This document shows, in pieces, positions 34,796 through 46,802 of a DNA stretch of 64,000 bases. Source of the DNA: Aselliscus stoliczkanus (lineage: Eukaryota; Chordata; Mammalia; Chiroptera; Hipposideridae); assembly GCA_033961575.1 (NCBI GenBank), contig CM066731.1, positions 129,759,001 through 129,823,000 of the forward strand, written 5' to 3'. The notes below the pieces were generated by a model. The model saw only the letters and a list, made by a program, of their open reading frames with translations, did not search any database and was not told where the DNA came from. Made by a program: the position numbers and the translations under genes. Position 1 is the stretch's first letter. Each line of letters opens with the position of its first letter.

Positions 34796-35010
34796 TCATT
34801 TGTCTATTTCATTTATCTGTCCATCCATCCATCCAACCATCCATTTATCCAGCCAGCAAATATTTATTGTAAGCATACAGTGTACCTGGCACTGTAATAC
34901 AGATATGAACAAGATATCCTGTCTGTCCTGCATTTACAGTCTGTATATAAGAAAACTACCATTTATTGAATCAAAGAAATTGTCTCAAAAGAAGCCTGCA
35001 CAGAGTGCTA
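34796..35010 (-). repeat. L2 LINE 3' end
   Basis: 'atccatccatccaaccatc' followed by 'cagcaaatatttattgtaa', 'cagtgtacctggcactgta' and 'gatatgaacaagatatcct' is the reverse complement of the L2 3' end with its terminal tandem repeat. Confidence 0.6.
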
Positions 35011-35089
35011 TTGGAAATGATGGAGGGCTCCTGAATTTGTATGCTAAGACTCAAAATACATTAAATTGTTTTTCTCATACCTGACATTC

Positions 35090-35400
35090 TGGGCATAAAA
35101 TTGCAGGGCTGGTAATGGTGGTCCCATGGTATCTAGGCACTAGGTTCCTTCTTTGTCATCTCCAGCATGTTGCTTCATCCGCATGGTCCATGATGGTTCC
35201 CACCCACATCCTCACACTAGCCAGCAGGAAAGGGAAAGTGGGAAAGTTGAGAATTCTCTGAAAAGCACATCTTGGAAGATGAACGCATCCTTTTCAGCTC
35301 ACATATCATTGGCCGGCAGTTAGTTTCATGGCCATATTTAACTGAAAGGCAAGTGAGAAATGGAAATATATTATTTCTTGTGGATGGCCATATCTTCAGC
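35090..35400 (-). repeat. Old mammalian interspersed repeat (MaLR-like)
   Basis: 'cttttcagctcacatatca' with 'ttggccggcagttagtttc' and 'atggccatatttaactgaa' resembles a recurrent element ('cactttctgctcacatccc', 'attggccagaacttagtca', 'catggcc'). The class is uncertain. Confidence 0.4.
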
Positions 35401-35414
35401 TAAAAAAAAAAAAA

Positions 35415-37985
35415 GAGATATTCATTGCTATGAGAAACAAACCAACATTACGGGTGAGGGAGGATGTAAGTAGAAATCTCCACTAGAGAACACATTTCAG
35501 TGTGGGGGTTAACAGAGGCCCTTCAAGCATGAGTTGGAGTCCAAGAGGCTGACAGCATGGGAATGGTGCTCCAGGACAAACATCACCATCCAGTTACAGT
35601 GTACCTCAACCTGAGGGAAGTGTCTTCCAGGCACTGCTCATTTGCATACTTATCCTTCAGACCACTGAATGAGGACCAGCTGTAGTTGGGATACAATGGT
35701 ACTCAAATAGAGGCCTTTACTCATGCTAAAGAGCAAAATCATTGAAGGATACATGCTCATAGTCTTTGCCCCCTTCTCCATCCTTTAAGAGTATTTCATT
35801 GTCATCCTTGCCAGGTTTCTGGGCTTCTGATGTACTGGCTAGGACACCGGGTAGAAATGCAGCATAAAGAATACTGCTCACATAAGAAAATGCTTCCCCT
35901 GGAGGTCAGTAATAGAACAGAAGGCTGAGGGTGCTTTTGGACACACAAGGATGAAAAGTTCAGGGCATTAATTGTTTTAATTCATGAAATTAAGAGAAAA
36001 ATCTATCCAAAACAGATTATAGAAAAAAAATGTCTTTATATTATGTGTTGTATTCCTCATCCTTCTTTTTGCTGCCTCTTCGAAATATTTCAGTAAGCTC
36101 ATCCATTATTCTTTTATGCTTTGGGTTGTTTGACTTTTGTTTCCTTTGGATGTACCAACTGTGCTGAGATAAGATTTGATGCTAGGATAAGAAGACAACA
36201 TTTTATTTGAAGGCCTTAGCGTACTACTATTGCCCAAGTGGTTTTTGAACTTTTAAGAATTGTTAAGCTGAATAGATGGCTGCCCATATCATGAAATCTT
36301 GGGTTCCAGAAAAAACAAAACAAAACAAAACAAAACCCAAAACCAAACTCTCTTCCCTGCCTAGTTTTCTAGAATCTGTCTTTTGATATTCTACATTTTT
36401 GATTAAGCACTGACTGATAATTATCCAAAGGTGTGCCTATTCCTCAGTGGAGTGCCTTATTCAGTCTCTAACACTTTAGTGTATATTGATTTTAATTTCA
36501 GTTATCTGATCACTAGAGCAGCTATGGCCTCTGGACAGAGGTGAGAAAACTCTCAGCTGAGAGAAGATATTTAAAGCAGGGGTGGAGTAAAAGTGGGGAG
36601 ATGAGGGCATCAAAGACAAGTTTCATCTATTTACTTTTTTGCCTAAGGCTGACTCAGCCACAACACTTTAAAAATGCAAATAAAGAAAACCCAATATATA
36701 TGTTCTGAAGAAATGCCTGCTTTATGGAAGTAAAAGGCAATATTCCTGCTCAGAAAAACTATGTTTTTTTCATGTAGTATTCTTCTAAAGGAAAGCTTTT
36801 CTCAGGAATAAATTAGACATTTGCTGCATTTTCTCTAGGCCTTTCAACTAATATGAAAAAATCTAGAAGGGAATCTTCCTTCATGAAAACCTGTCTTTGT
36901 AGAATGGATTTAAAAATTCATCATGTTTGTCAAAATATGACAATTATTTATCAAACTTGATAGATTTCAGGGCTGTTCGGTGGTCTTGTTTCATTTATTT
37001 TCTGTAATCAAGCCCTCTTCTTCTTTTGACAAATGAATATAAACAACATTTAGTGACTGACATATTTTTCCCAAAGCAATCATCATTGGATTTAATGATC
37101 ACCAGTGATGATGTTTTTTTCTCTTTATTAGCCCTAATTCCAGACTATAATGAAACACAAAAGCACATGGATGTGGGAGCCCCACTTGAGAGATTACAAG
37201 TAGAGTTCAAAGCCCCCAGGAGATGTCTTGTTTATAAAGCTCTTCCTACGATTAACACTATCTGACCTTCAGGGTGGTCTCTCATAGCCTTCCTGTGCCA
37301 CAGATAACAAGCCTCAGGCCTACTAAGACTATGTATATCACCAATCCTCAATAGCAGAATACACGAATTATCTTGTTACCACTTCACACCAATGAACTAG
37401 AAGCCCAAGACAAGGACAATGACTGTATTCCGCAAGATGGCAGTGGTCTTTGTGCAAAGAACAGAAGCATTATATTCACTGGATCTGACACCAATTGTGA
37501 CAAAAATGTGCCCTTGTGAATCTAGTGCTTGTGAAAGCCCCATCATGGCTGCTTTCTCTGCCGTGGGCTGAGTTCTCAAGAACCACTAGCCCTATTTTCA
37601 TAGGAGGGGAAAGAATGCTGCATATATAATATAATGTCTTATAAAATGTCTTTCTCTAAGGAGCTGAAATTATTTTGCAGCAGTTATTTCATTAACCTTA
37701 CACTATGCCTCTGAGGCAGGAAAAGGAATTACTGTATATCTTATTTATCACATTGAATTTAAATAATGTACTGATATCCTTCATAGGGGAAAATGGTGGC
37801 ACAGGGAATACAACATTGGTGGAGTTGTAGTGTATAGTCCTAAACATTAAACCAGGCTGATTTTCTGGAGAAACTGATGTTTATAAACTTAGAGAAGAGA
37901 ATCTATTTAGTACATATTAAAGAAAGGAAATTTTCACAAATGCAGATTCCAAAACAGTGGTTTTTCACTTTTGCATTGAGCGCTT
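35415..37985. other. Long unique sequence
   Basis: Only a short (AAAAC)n run at 36,313-36,345 stands out. No gene or repeat family could be supported in 2.5 kb. Confidence 0.4.
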
Positions 37986-37989
37986 AAGT

Positions 37990-38185
37990 ACTGTAGCTTG
38001 TGTGTTTATTGCTTAAGAATACTGGGGAGCTTTTAAAAGGCAAAATCCCAGAGTCCTGTCCCCAGACATCCTGCTTTCGTATCTCTGGGATGGGCCTTAG
38101 GAATTCGCACACCTTAAATAATACTCAGGTAGTTCTGAGTCATGTGCTCTTGCTCACACTTTGAAATACTGCTCTGCAAGCCTCT
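37990..38185. repeat. hAT-Charlie-type MITE remnant
   Basis: 'ggggagcttttaaaaggca', 'cccagagtcctgtccccag' and 'cacactttgaaatactgct' follow the MER5-type miniature layout. The left end is poorly preserved. Confidence 0.55.
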
Positions 38186-38459
38186 AGTAATATACTGGTA
38201 AGACAGAGAAATTGGTCCAATTTACTGAAATTAAAAGAACCTCATTTCTTTGGAGAAAGATACTCTGTATTAAATAAAAACTTGAAATACAACACTTTTC
38301 CTCAGTTTTAAAGGGTGGATCCATAAGTGTAAATGATTATGATTTATTCATAATCAGCTAAACAAAATTTTAAAAACCACTTAGCAAAATTTTAAGCATA
38401 ATTGCTTTTAAGTTATATTGTCAGAAGCATAACTATAGTGATTTTTAAAAATATATATA

Positions 38460-38461
<2 letters not shown>

Positions 38462-38507
<46 letters not shown>
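38462..38507. repeat. AT microsatellite
   Basis: About 22 uninterrupted AT units. Confidence 0.9.
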
Positions 38508-38509
<2 letters not shown>

Positions 38510-39239
38510 ACATGCTTTATCTTTTTCTTGAAGTTCAATGGCCACTTTTCCATATGCTTTAGATAGCTGGAAAATAGCCTTCCTTGAATCTTGTACTTTT
38601 AGAACTAGAAAGGACCCTAAAAATATCCAGGTGCCAGGTAAGGTGTAAATGTTAACCCACTTCTGGGAGCATGGATCTGCTCTCCTTCTCAGTTAGCAAT
38701 CAACTCAAATATTTTCACTTGGTTTTATCTGCCTCTTCAATTGCACCTATGTAAGTACCAGCAATAGTTAATAAAATGGTAAATGTGTGATTGAAACACT
38801 GAGTCAACACACACCACATTCTGAAGAGGTATGGATCTGTGATGCAGGATTTTCTAGGGAGATGGCAGGAGACTGCGTGAAGATGTCTGTGTGATTCCTG
38901 GTAATGCTTCACTGGCATTGAGGGTAGGGTACAATCACGTCAAGGATCAGGTTTTGAAATAGTATTTTCACTGTTGGTGTGCTGCAATTCTCACACCCTT
39001 GAATGGGTGTGTTTTATGCCTTCCCTTAAGTCAAGACAGAGGTGATTTAAGGAGAAAGCAAAGACTGAAATTGAGCTCCTGGTGGTTTGGTGAACATAAA
39101 AATGGATGTGTACCTATCTGGAAAGTCTTATGGCAAGAGAAGTGCTGGCTAGGTTTGACAGCTTGTTCTCAGGATAGCTGCATTCTTATATCATCATATT
39201 CCTGCCAGTCCTTGGCAGTGTCTAGCCTCTCAATGTTTA

Positions 39240-39650
39240 CCAGTGTATTAAATGTAAGGTGATACCTTATTTTTGTTTTAATTTGCATTTTTCTGATAAT
39301 CAAAGAACCTAAGTATCTCATTAAATGCTTGTTACATTTTTTGTTTGTTTGTTTTTTTGCATTGCTTATTCATACTCTTTGCCCATTTTCCATTTTCCAC
39401 TGGGGTTGTTATTTTTTTTTTCTATTCATTTGCGTAAGTCCTGGGTAGATTTGTGTGTGTGTTGGTGTGTATAGCATATTCTATGTAATTCTTTGATGGT
39501 TTCAGAAATGGCAAATATTTGTTCCCATTCTGTCAAGTGTCTCTTAACTTTGTGGTATCTTTCATTGAGTAGAAATCCTTAATTTTGATTCAGTGAAATT
39601 CATTTTATTTTGTCTATGTGATTTTGTTTAAGCAGTCTTGTTTTTTTTAG
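39240..39650 (-). repeat. L1 LINE ORF2 end / 3'UTR, reverse orientation
   Basis: 'aaggtgataccttattttt', 'aatttgcatttttctgata', 'tactctttgcccattttcc' and 'tgttcccattctgtcaagt' follow the order of the reverse complement of an old L1 near the ORF2 end. The copy is diverged. Confidence 0.7.
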
Positions 39651-39674
39651 AATAGAAATATTTTTACCGATCTT

Positions 39675-39760
39675 ATCATTATGTTGTACACCAAAACTAA
39701 TATAATATTGTATAGCAGCTGTAATGGAAAAATAAAAAAATATGTATATTAAAAAAAAGT
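39675..39760 (+). repeat. L1 3'-end scrap
   Basis: 'atgttgtacaccaaaacta' then 'atataatattgtatagcag' and an A-rich end match an L1 3' terminus in plus orientation, opposite to the neighbouring L1 piece. Confidence 0.55.
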
Positions 39761-39805
39761 GTTTACCCACATTTTTCCCATTGGTTGCAAATTAATGATC
39801 TGCTA

Positions 39806-40042
39806 TACAGAGGGTGCCAAAAACATGTATATACATTTTAAGAAAGGAAAACTGTATTAAAATTGTAATACTATATACCAATAACAAAAGATGAATGCAA
39901 GTCACATTTGACTTCTGTAATGACAAGAGGTGCTCAAAGTGGTTACTATCAGTGTCCAGACACTTCAGATTACGGTGACCTACTGCTTGAGAAACGTGAA
40001 CCAAAGAGTCCACTTGTATACATTTTTTTGGCAACCCTGGTA
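39806..40042. mobile_element. Non-autonomous mariner/Tc1-like transposon (about 237 bp)
   Basis: The left end 'cagagggtgccaaaaacat' and right end 'acatttttttggcaaccct' are inverted copies continuing inward as 'gtatatacat' and 'cttgtatac'. TA dinucleotides lie at both edges ('ctatacag' and 'ctggtata'). The interior has no transposase frame, so the element depended on a partner's transposase. Confidence 0.75.
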
Positions 40043-40179
40043 TATGTTTATTTTTATGCAGAGATGCACAATTTATTTTATAATGCTTAAGTCTAGAAAA
40101 TAATTATATAATAAAACTATTGCTATAAAAATAGATGCATTCGAAGTTTCAAAAATGGGAGACAATTTAAAAAGCTAAT

Positions 40180-40340
40180 ATTTCTCAGTGTGCCTTCCAT
40201 TGGCCATTTGCATCATAGTTATTTTGGATATTCATTAAAAAGGCAAATTTGAGACCCTTATCCTAGACCCACTTAATCGGAATATCTTGGTGTGGATCCA
40301 GAAATCTTTTTTCTTAATATGACCTAAGTCATAAAATTTC
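40180..40340. repeat. hAT-type MITE remnant
   Basis: 'tctcagtgtgccttccatt', 'ttgcatcatagttattttg' and 'ttaatcggaatatcttggt' suggest a decayed MER5-like miniature. The right end is lost. Confidence 0.4.
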
Positions 40341-40344
40341 CTGA

Positions 40345-41190
40345 ATGTTTAATAAGAAGTGTTTAATATTACTAATCTAAGAGTACTGAGTTTTTGCTTT
40401 AAATTTAGATCTAAGTTTTAGGCAGCACTGACTATGTAAAAAACTTTATAGGATATAAATTCTAATTATGTGAAAAAAGTCGATGCATAAATTTTTTAGA
40501 AGTAAGCTTTTTCCTGGTACTAATTTCTCCAAGGATATATCCCTATTTGTGCTGAATCTGCATGAATCTTTTTGCCGAGGAACCGGAACAATATAAAGAC
40601 AATCTCTTTTAAAAGGTTTTTAAAAAATACTCAGTAATGGTTTTCAAGTGCTCTTTGGTTTATTTAATCTTCAACAGAAACTGCAAGCAAAATATTAAAG
40701 TAACTGCATGGAGCATTTTCACAACTGATCTGAATTTGCTTTTACACTGGATGGAGTTTAGGAATGACTAGTTCCGATAGATTTCCATTGTGAAGTATAT
40801 TCTTGAGGAGGTGAGGGAATAGTCATCACGGTCATCACAGGGCTCCCTCTGAGGGAGATCCTGGTTCAAAACTTTTATATCAAGATGTAATGTTAGTATG
40901 AACATTTGAAAAGTATTAATGTTGAGTTAGAGGTCACCTAGGTTGTTACAAAATGGGAGGGGTATGGGAAGAGCAACGTGTAGCTGACTATTGGAGACTG
41001 ACTTGTTCAAAGATTCCTGAAGTGCTCTTTCTTTCTACTCCAGGGCTTTCTACTGTTGATCAATAGTTGAAAGCCTGAGGAGTCCAAGGTATTGATTTTA
41101 TTGTTAGATGTCCTACGTAAGGGCTCACTTCTGGTAAAGCGTCAGAGTTATTATAATTTGCTTCAATACTTAGCCACTAGTTCAATGTAC
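40345..41190. other. Unique sequence, nothing recognised
   Basis: No repeat or gene signature is seen. Confidence 0.4.
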
Positions 41191-41194
41191 CTGT

Positions 41195-41345
41195 AATCAT
41201 GGAATTTTTAGAGTATGAAGGAAATTTAAAAGATATCTAGCTTGGTCTCTGATTTTTATATGAGAAAACTGAGGCCCAAAGAAGTAAAGTGATATGGCTT
41301 AGATCATTAATTTACTGGCAAAGCTGAGACTAGGACTCCTGAGCC
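41195..41345 (-). repeat. MIR-type SINE fragment
   Basis: 'gagaaaactgaggcccaaa', 'gaagtaaagtgatatggct' and 'actaggactcctgagccc' are the reverse complement of the MIR body. Confidence 0.65.
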
Positions 41346-41504
41346 CAAATACAACAGGAATCTCTGACTCAAAATGTAAGAGAAAATCAAGTACAGTGCC
41401 TTATCCTGGAGAAAATTGGATTTGGGACACCTCAGGGAGATTTTCTCTACATCTGCTAACTTCCACAGAAGGGCAGAGAAAGATTGTGAGCACTTTAGAA
41501 CCAT

Positions 41505-41740
41505 GAAGTTTATTTTTATTTTATTTTGAAGTAATTGTTGATTCACACAGAGTTGTAAGAAATAATAGAGAGATCCTGTGTACCCGTTAGGTAGCTTCCT
41601 CCATTGGTACCGTCTTGTAAGACTATATAGTACAATGTCACACCCAGGGTGTTGTCATTGATGCAGTCAAAATACAGAACATTCCTATCGCTATAAGTAT
41701 CCTTCATTTTGATGGCAGATGCATATGTTAATAAATGTTT
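41505..41740 (-). repeat. L1 3'UTR fragment (old L1M type)
   Basis: 'ttgttgattcacacagagt', 'gagatcctgtgtacccgtt', 'ttcctccattggtaccgtc' and 'ataatgtcacacccag'-like order match a reverse-complemented 3'UTR of ancient L1 subfamilies. Confidence 0.6.
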
Positions 41741-42192
41741 TTCGGCTTAATATCTATCGTCAGATTATGTATAAGATCAGCTCAGATTTCTATTTTTTAA
41801 GGTTTCTATAGTAAGTCTAGGAAAACCTCTTACCTCCAAATCAGATGAAATGAGCTTCAATAAGAAAAAGCTTCTTTTCCAAGACAGAACAAATCCAGTC
41901 CTGCCCTTAACTGGTAGTGGGGGAACTTAGATGGCAGGAAAGTAGTTAATAATTCCCAAAATGGTTGTAAAGTTGTCCTAATTTCTCTGAAAAAGTTATC
42001 AAACAAAACTAGAAGGAAAAAAAATAAAATAATACAAATTTATAAAACAATAACCATGAATATTAATTAACTGAAATGTTCAGAGTTACCTTAAAGCTGT
42101 TCTGAGGTGATATCCATATTAACTAATGGAACTTTGATTAAAATTTGGATATTAAATAAACATTTAGGAAAATATATATTTAAAGTGAATAG

Positions 42193-42358
42193 TCTTTTTT
42201 TTTTTGTTTTTGTATTTATTTTTTAGCTGAGCCATCCCTGCCACCTGTTGGCAGCTCAGCGGCAGCTCAGCTCGGGCTAGGCATCGAACTACTATTGCTC
42301 AGAGCTCAGCTAGCACTCTTGAGCGAGCTCTTAACCAACTGAGACGCTCTGCCGGCCC
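42193..42358 (-). mobile_element. tRNA-derived SINE, truncated
   Basis: The reverse complement starts GGCCGGCAGAGCGTCTCAGT with 'tggttaagagctcgctcaa', includes the 'gagctgccaacaggtggca' junction and stops in a T-rich (plus strand) tail. Imperfect flanking repeats 'aaRgtgaata' (42,183 and 42,360) are consistent with a target-site duplication. Confidence 0.8.
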
Positions 42359-42369
42359 TAAGGTGAATA

Positions 42370-45300
42370 ATTTTAAGAATGTGATAAGAAAATATGGGGA
42401 TTTGAATCTAATCAATACACTTTTAATTTAAATTCTCACAGATGCTTGACATCAATAATTGGTGTATAGGGAGTTACTAAGCAGCAGGAATCAAGTTTCA
42501 GGTAAGCAAGATGAGTCAACTCTAGAGATCTGCTATACAGCATTGCACCTCTGGCCAACTACAATATATTATACACTTAAAATTTATTAGTAGGATAGAT
42601 GTCATATTAAGTGTTCCTACTATAAAAACAAAAGGTGTTATATAAACCTGAAGCAAGCAATCTATGTACAGAAGGTAAGTGAAATTTTGAAAAAGATGGG
42701 GGCACCAAAGCAATTGTTGCTGATGAAAGGAAATAATCTTCATGAGAAAAATAAGGAAAATAACATTTCTGGATGACTAAAAATGAATTGGATTTAGATT
42801 TATTTGGACGATATTTTCAATGAAATTATAGAGATGTTAAAATTTCTAAGTGCCCATAATAGACAACTATTAGGTATAAGATAATTCTTTCTAGAATTCC
42901 TGTTGAGACAAAACAACAGGAATATCAGCAGACCCAATTCCATGTGTTGAATAGTTTGTAGTAGTTGTAATAGCTCAGGATAGCACTTCTGAACTCATTA
43001 AGTTAAGGACAATAGCAACAGACCAACATAATATGATTTCTAAGATAGATTTAGAGTGAAAGAGACCTTACTTTTATTTTTATACAAGAAAACAAATCAA
43101 TAAACAAATTGGTCTTTTAATGGATTCTGGTGGAGAGGACTGGGATTTATCTAGGTCATGGTAAGGCTGTCCTTCTCTCATTTCATTATTTTCTGACTTG
43201 CTCCACTGCCTGACATCAAGGTGACTGACAGCTTACTCCTAATTTCTAAAGCACTATCAACAACTATTCCTTTTCCTTCAAAATGGGATTGAAGTTCTGT
43301 GAAATGATTTAAAGTAATAATAAAAAGAAGTTGTCCACCACCAAACCAAACAAGAACTAAGACATATAATCTTCCCATCTCTCTTTAGCAATCTTAGGAT
43401 GGCAAAAGCATAGTATTAGCCAGATTGCTATAAACATTCAGAAAATACCCAGGAAAGTCATTAGAACTGGAATCCAACACCACTCAAGTTTTTGACTAAA
43501 GGAAGATTTTGGAAAATTTGTATTTTTCATATGATTTAGTTTTTTTCTAATTTTCCCACAGCCATAAAGAGTAATTTTTTGTTTTCTGATTGACTTTACT
43601 GGACATAAAAATCCTACCCTGCAAACAGACACACACAAAACTTTTAGTATTCTGTGTTCTCCATTCTTGCTTTGTCATTGGTTAGGAAAGAAGTCTGAAC
43701 AGTCACAATTTTAAGAATTGCTGTAAAAATTTAGCTCTACTCATTGTGTTGTAAATCAGAAATGAAAGTGACATATAAGTTATTCAAATTTGTGCAAATC
43801 CCTGTGAGGCTAGAATGGGGGGCTATTTAGGTATGTTCAGCAAATCCTGTGGGTGCGAGATACTAGCACATTCATTGGCTGGGCAGTAAAGAGCAGCAGG
43901 CACAGGTATTGGGAAACTGGTAAAGCAAAAGTGTCACTGTTATCCCCTGACACATGCCAACCTGGACCTCCAGAAGGTAAGCTCACCCAGAAAACGTTAG
44001 GACACTTAGAACAAAACCCTTGACCTGTACATAATCAGAAGAAATTATCCTTCTCAGTTGAAGTGGTTTGAAAGCATAACCTTTATGCTCAGGGTGACTC
44101 CATGTTTTATAACTCCATTTACTGATAAGTCAGAATCTAAATTTTCTTGTGAAAACCAAGAGCTTCTCCTCCACTATTTTTTCCCAGAGGTGATAATCCG
44201 CAGTAAGACGGTACAGTCTGTTTTACTGACGTGCATCAGTGTCTTTAGGAGAGCCCAGAGGCTGGCCTTTGAGAGGTAGACAGCTTATCCAGGGTGAGGT
44301 TGCCAACACTGGATCATTCTTTCTATTTTAACTCCTTTCTCCAGGGAGTAATAGTAATAGTGGAATACTTTTGTTTTACCTTGTGAAGAAAGATAACATT
44401 GTGTTTGAACTTACTTTCCTTTCATTATTTTCTTCATAATTGTACTTTCTGAATTTGTACTCACAAAATGCACGCTCCAGTGTGATCCTAGGTTACATTT
44501 CTCTCATATAATCTATAATGGAAACCTTTAAAATGTTGTGTCTGTAGTTGAGGGACATGAATTAATTATCTGAAACATCTCACCATCTCTTTTGACTATT
44601 TTAGCTTATTACCATGGTGGCCATGTGCTCTAAATGTTAACCTGAAAACAATACAAATTAAGAAGATATATTTTACCTCCTTTTCCACTATACTACTGTT
44701 TGGTTGATCAATGTGGGAAGATTAGGGTTACAGTTTCTCTATTATTAAACATTTGGATTTGAGAAATTAGGTAAAATTTTCACCTTTTATCTTGTGCCTT
44801 TGGTTACCAGGAAACGAGGTGAAGGTAGTATGAGGGACAACAGGGATTTGGAGGTGAGAGATCACTGTCTTTAGTTTTCAACAATTTATCTCTAAGGGGA
44901 ATGTAATTTTACATGAGAGTTCATCACAATCACCAAATGTATAGTATAAATGGTTCTTCTTATTATAATTGGATCATGAAACATAATCTTAAATTGGATC
45001 TGATATGCATTTATAACTATTAATAATATAGAGAGAAGAGTTCAGGTGATAGATCTATTTTATTCAATATAGTGATGGCTGTAATTCTTTTCTCTTTCCA
45101 ACCTGTGTCATATATAAAATTTGCCTGACATTATGAAGGAACCAGTTCGAAAATGATGGTTCAAACCAAGGCATGCCTTATTGTGACTTCACCATGCAAG
45201 AAAATGATAGCTTTATTCTTAGTTGGGAGCACACATTTGAAATTATCTCATAGGCCCGTGGTTTTTCAAATTCTTTGCTGAGTTTGTCAGGCTGGGCAAG

Positions 45301-45729
45301 TGAGTCTTGGAGCCATCTACTCTGTTTCCACTTCTGGTAGGGAAAACATGGTTTTAAGGCATAAGTATTCTTTTGTTGAGGTATTAGGTTTGTATTAGCT
45401 GTAGAACCAGGATAATAGATAATTCTGCATTGAGCTGCAACACCCGTGAATCCTAAACTCTAAACTCTAGTTATTGGGTAGGTATAGTCCACAAAACACT
45501 GTTAACAGTATGGGGATGACCAATAACCCTGGGCAAACTTATGAAGGTAGACTAATACTGATTTATAATTAATTAGCTAGAACAGCAGTGACTGAAAACC
45601 TTCAGCGACTCAACCAATTAATGATGCATGGAAGAATTAAATGGTCTGTCTGAAATAGAGGGCAGTCCAGCCATATATTTGCATGCAAGCACACCAGTAA
45701 CTTGAAAGTTTGAGGGGCCCAGCCATTGA
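42370..45729. other. Long unique AT-rich sequence, nothing recognised
   Basis: 3.3 kb without a recognisable repeat family, coding frame or RNA gene. Several short low-GC tracts only. Confidence 0.4.
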
Positions 45730-46244
45730 GGGGCCCGCCGAGTGGCTCAGTTGGTTAAGAGTTGGCTTAGAGTGTGTGCCCTGAGCAAAAGGGCCCCTGG
45801 TTGGATTCCCACATGGGCCAGTGAAAGCTGCGCCCGAGCTGAGCTGTCCTTGAGCTGCCAACAGGTGTCGGGATGGCTCAGCTGGTGTAATAACAAGATT
45901 GCCTGTTCAATGGTGGGCTATGCCCACCCACAACTAACACTGAACTCTGCACCTTGAGCTGAGCTGCCAGCCGGATGGCTCAGTGGATAGGGCGTGCGCT
46001 CTTAACAAGATTGCTGGTTTGACTCCCGCATGGGATGGTGGCTACGCCCTCCCACAACTAAGATTGAGCACAACACCTTGAACTTAGAGGCCATGAGCTG
46101 CTGACGGGAAGCTAGATGGCAACTGGGCCCTCCACACTGAAGATTGAAGAGCAATAACTTGGCTGGTCCCCTCCCTCAATTCCCCAACACTGTTCCCCTC
46201 CCCCAATTCCCCAATAAAATCTTTAAAAAAGAAAAAGAAAATTT
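45730..46244 (+). mobile_element. tRNA-derived SINE, three-headed
   Basis: Three successive tRNA-like heads are readable. The first has 'gtggctcagttggttaaga' and 'ggttggattcccac' (about 45,730-45,820). The second has 'gatggctcagctggtgtaa' (about 45,870-45,920). The third has 'ggatggctcagtggatagg' with 'tggtttgactcccgcatgg' (about 45,970-46,040). The shared tail 'ccccaattccccaataaaa' and an A-rich end follow. The A-box (TGGCTCAGTTGG) and B-box-like elements recur with each head. Flanking repeats are weak ('ccattga'). Confidence 0.88.
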
Positions 46245-46254
46245 GACCATTGAA

Positions 46255-46795
46255 TGGTAGCTAGGGGTTCCCAGATAGATGGGGAAGGTCTTTTATTTTT
46301 TTCTCCTAGCCACCTCTTTGCTGAATTTGTGATCCTTGCTTGTTATATCCATCTTGAATCTACTGCTTGACTTTGCCATTGAGTGACCATGTCCCTCCCA
46401 ATGCATCACTTAAACATAAAGAACACTTTAATAGGGCATTTGAAATCATGGTGGCAGTCACAAACAGCAGATAGCAGAAAATAACCTAAAACCACTATTC
46501 TTACAGTTCCTTGCCTTCTCTACCATTGGGATTTCTTGTGATTGTTTATATCTTCCTTGACCTTTGCATGTTAGTAAAATTCCTACTGATCATACTCGAA
46601 ATTTTGCAAAGGTCTTGAAATAAGATTCAAAATTATATTCTGTTAACATATCCTAGTTTAAATACGTAACTTAGTGGCAGCTGTTCTCCCACTATGCTAA
46701 GAAAAATCTGAGCATTTTTCTTTCTATTATACATATGTAAAAATGAAAGTTATGGAATTACATGACATTCACCCATAACATCAGAAGAAAGAACT
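46255..46795. other. Unique sequence, nothing recognised
   Basis: No repeat or gene signature between the SINE and the L1 segment. Confidence 0.4.
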
Positions 46796-46802
46796 TACGT
46801 TT

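Noticed and set aside
37026..37265. 79-residue frame considered as a possible exon
   Set aside because: No flanking splice sites of good quality, no recognisable domain and no coding-like periodicity that I could see.
45730..46040. tRNA genes suggested by A-box and B-box sequences
   Set aside because: The cloverleaf arms and anticodon are not maintained, and the units sit inside retroposons with tails and target-site duplications.
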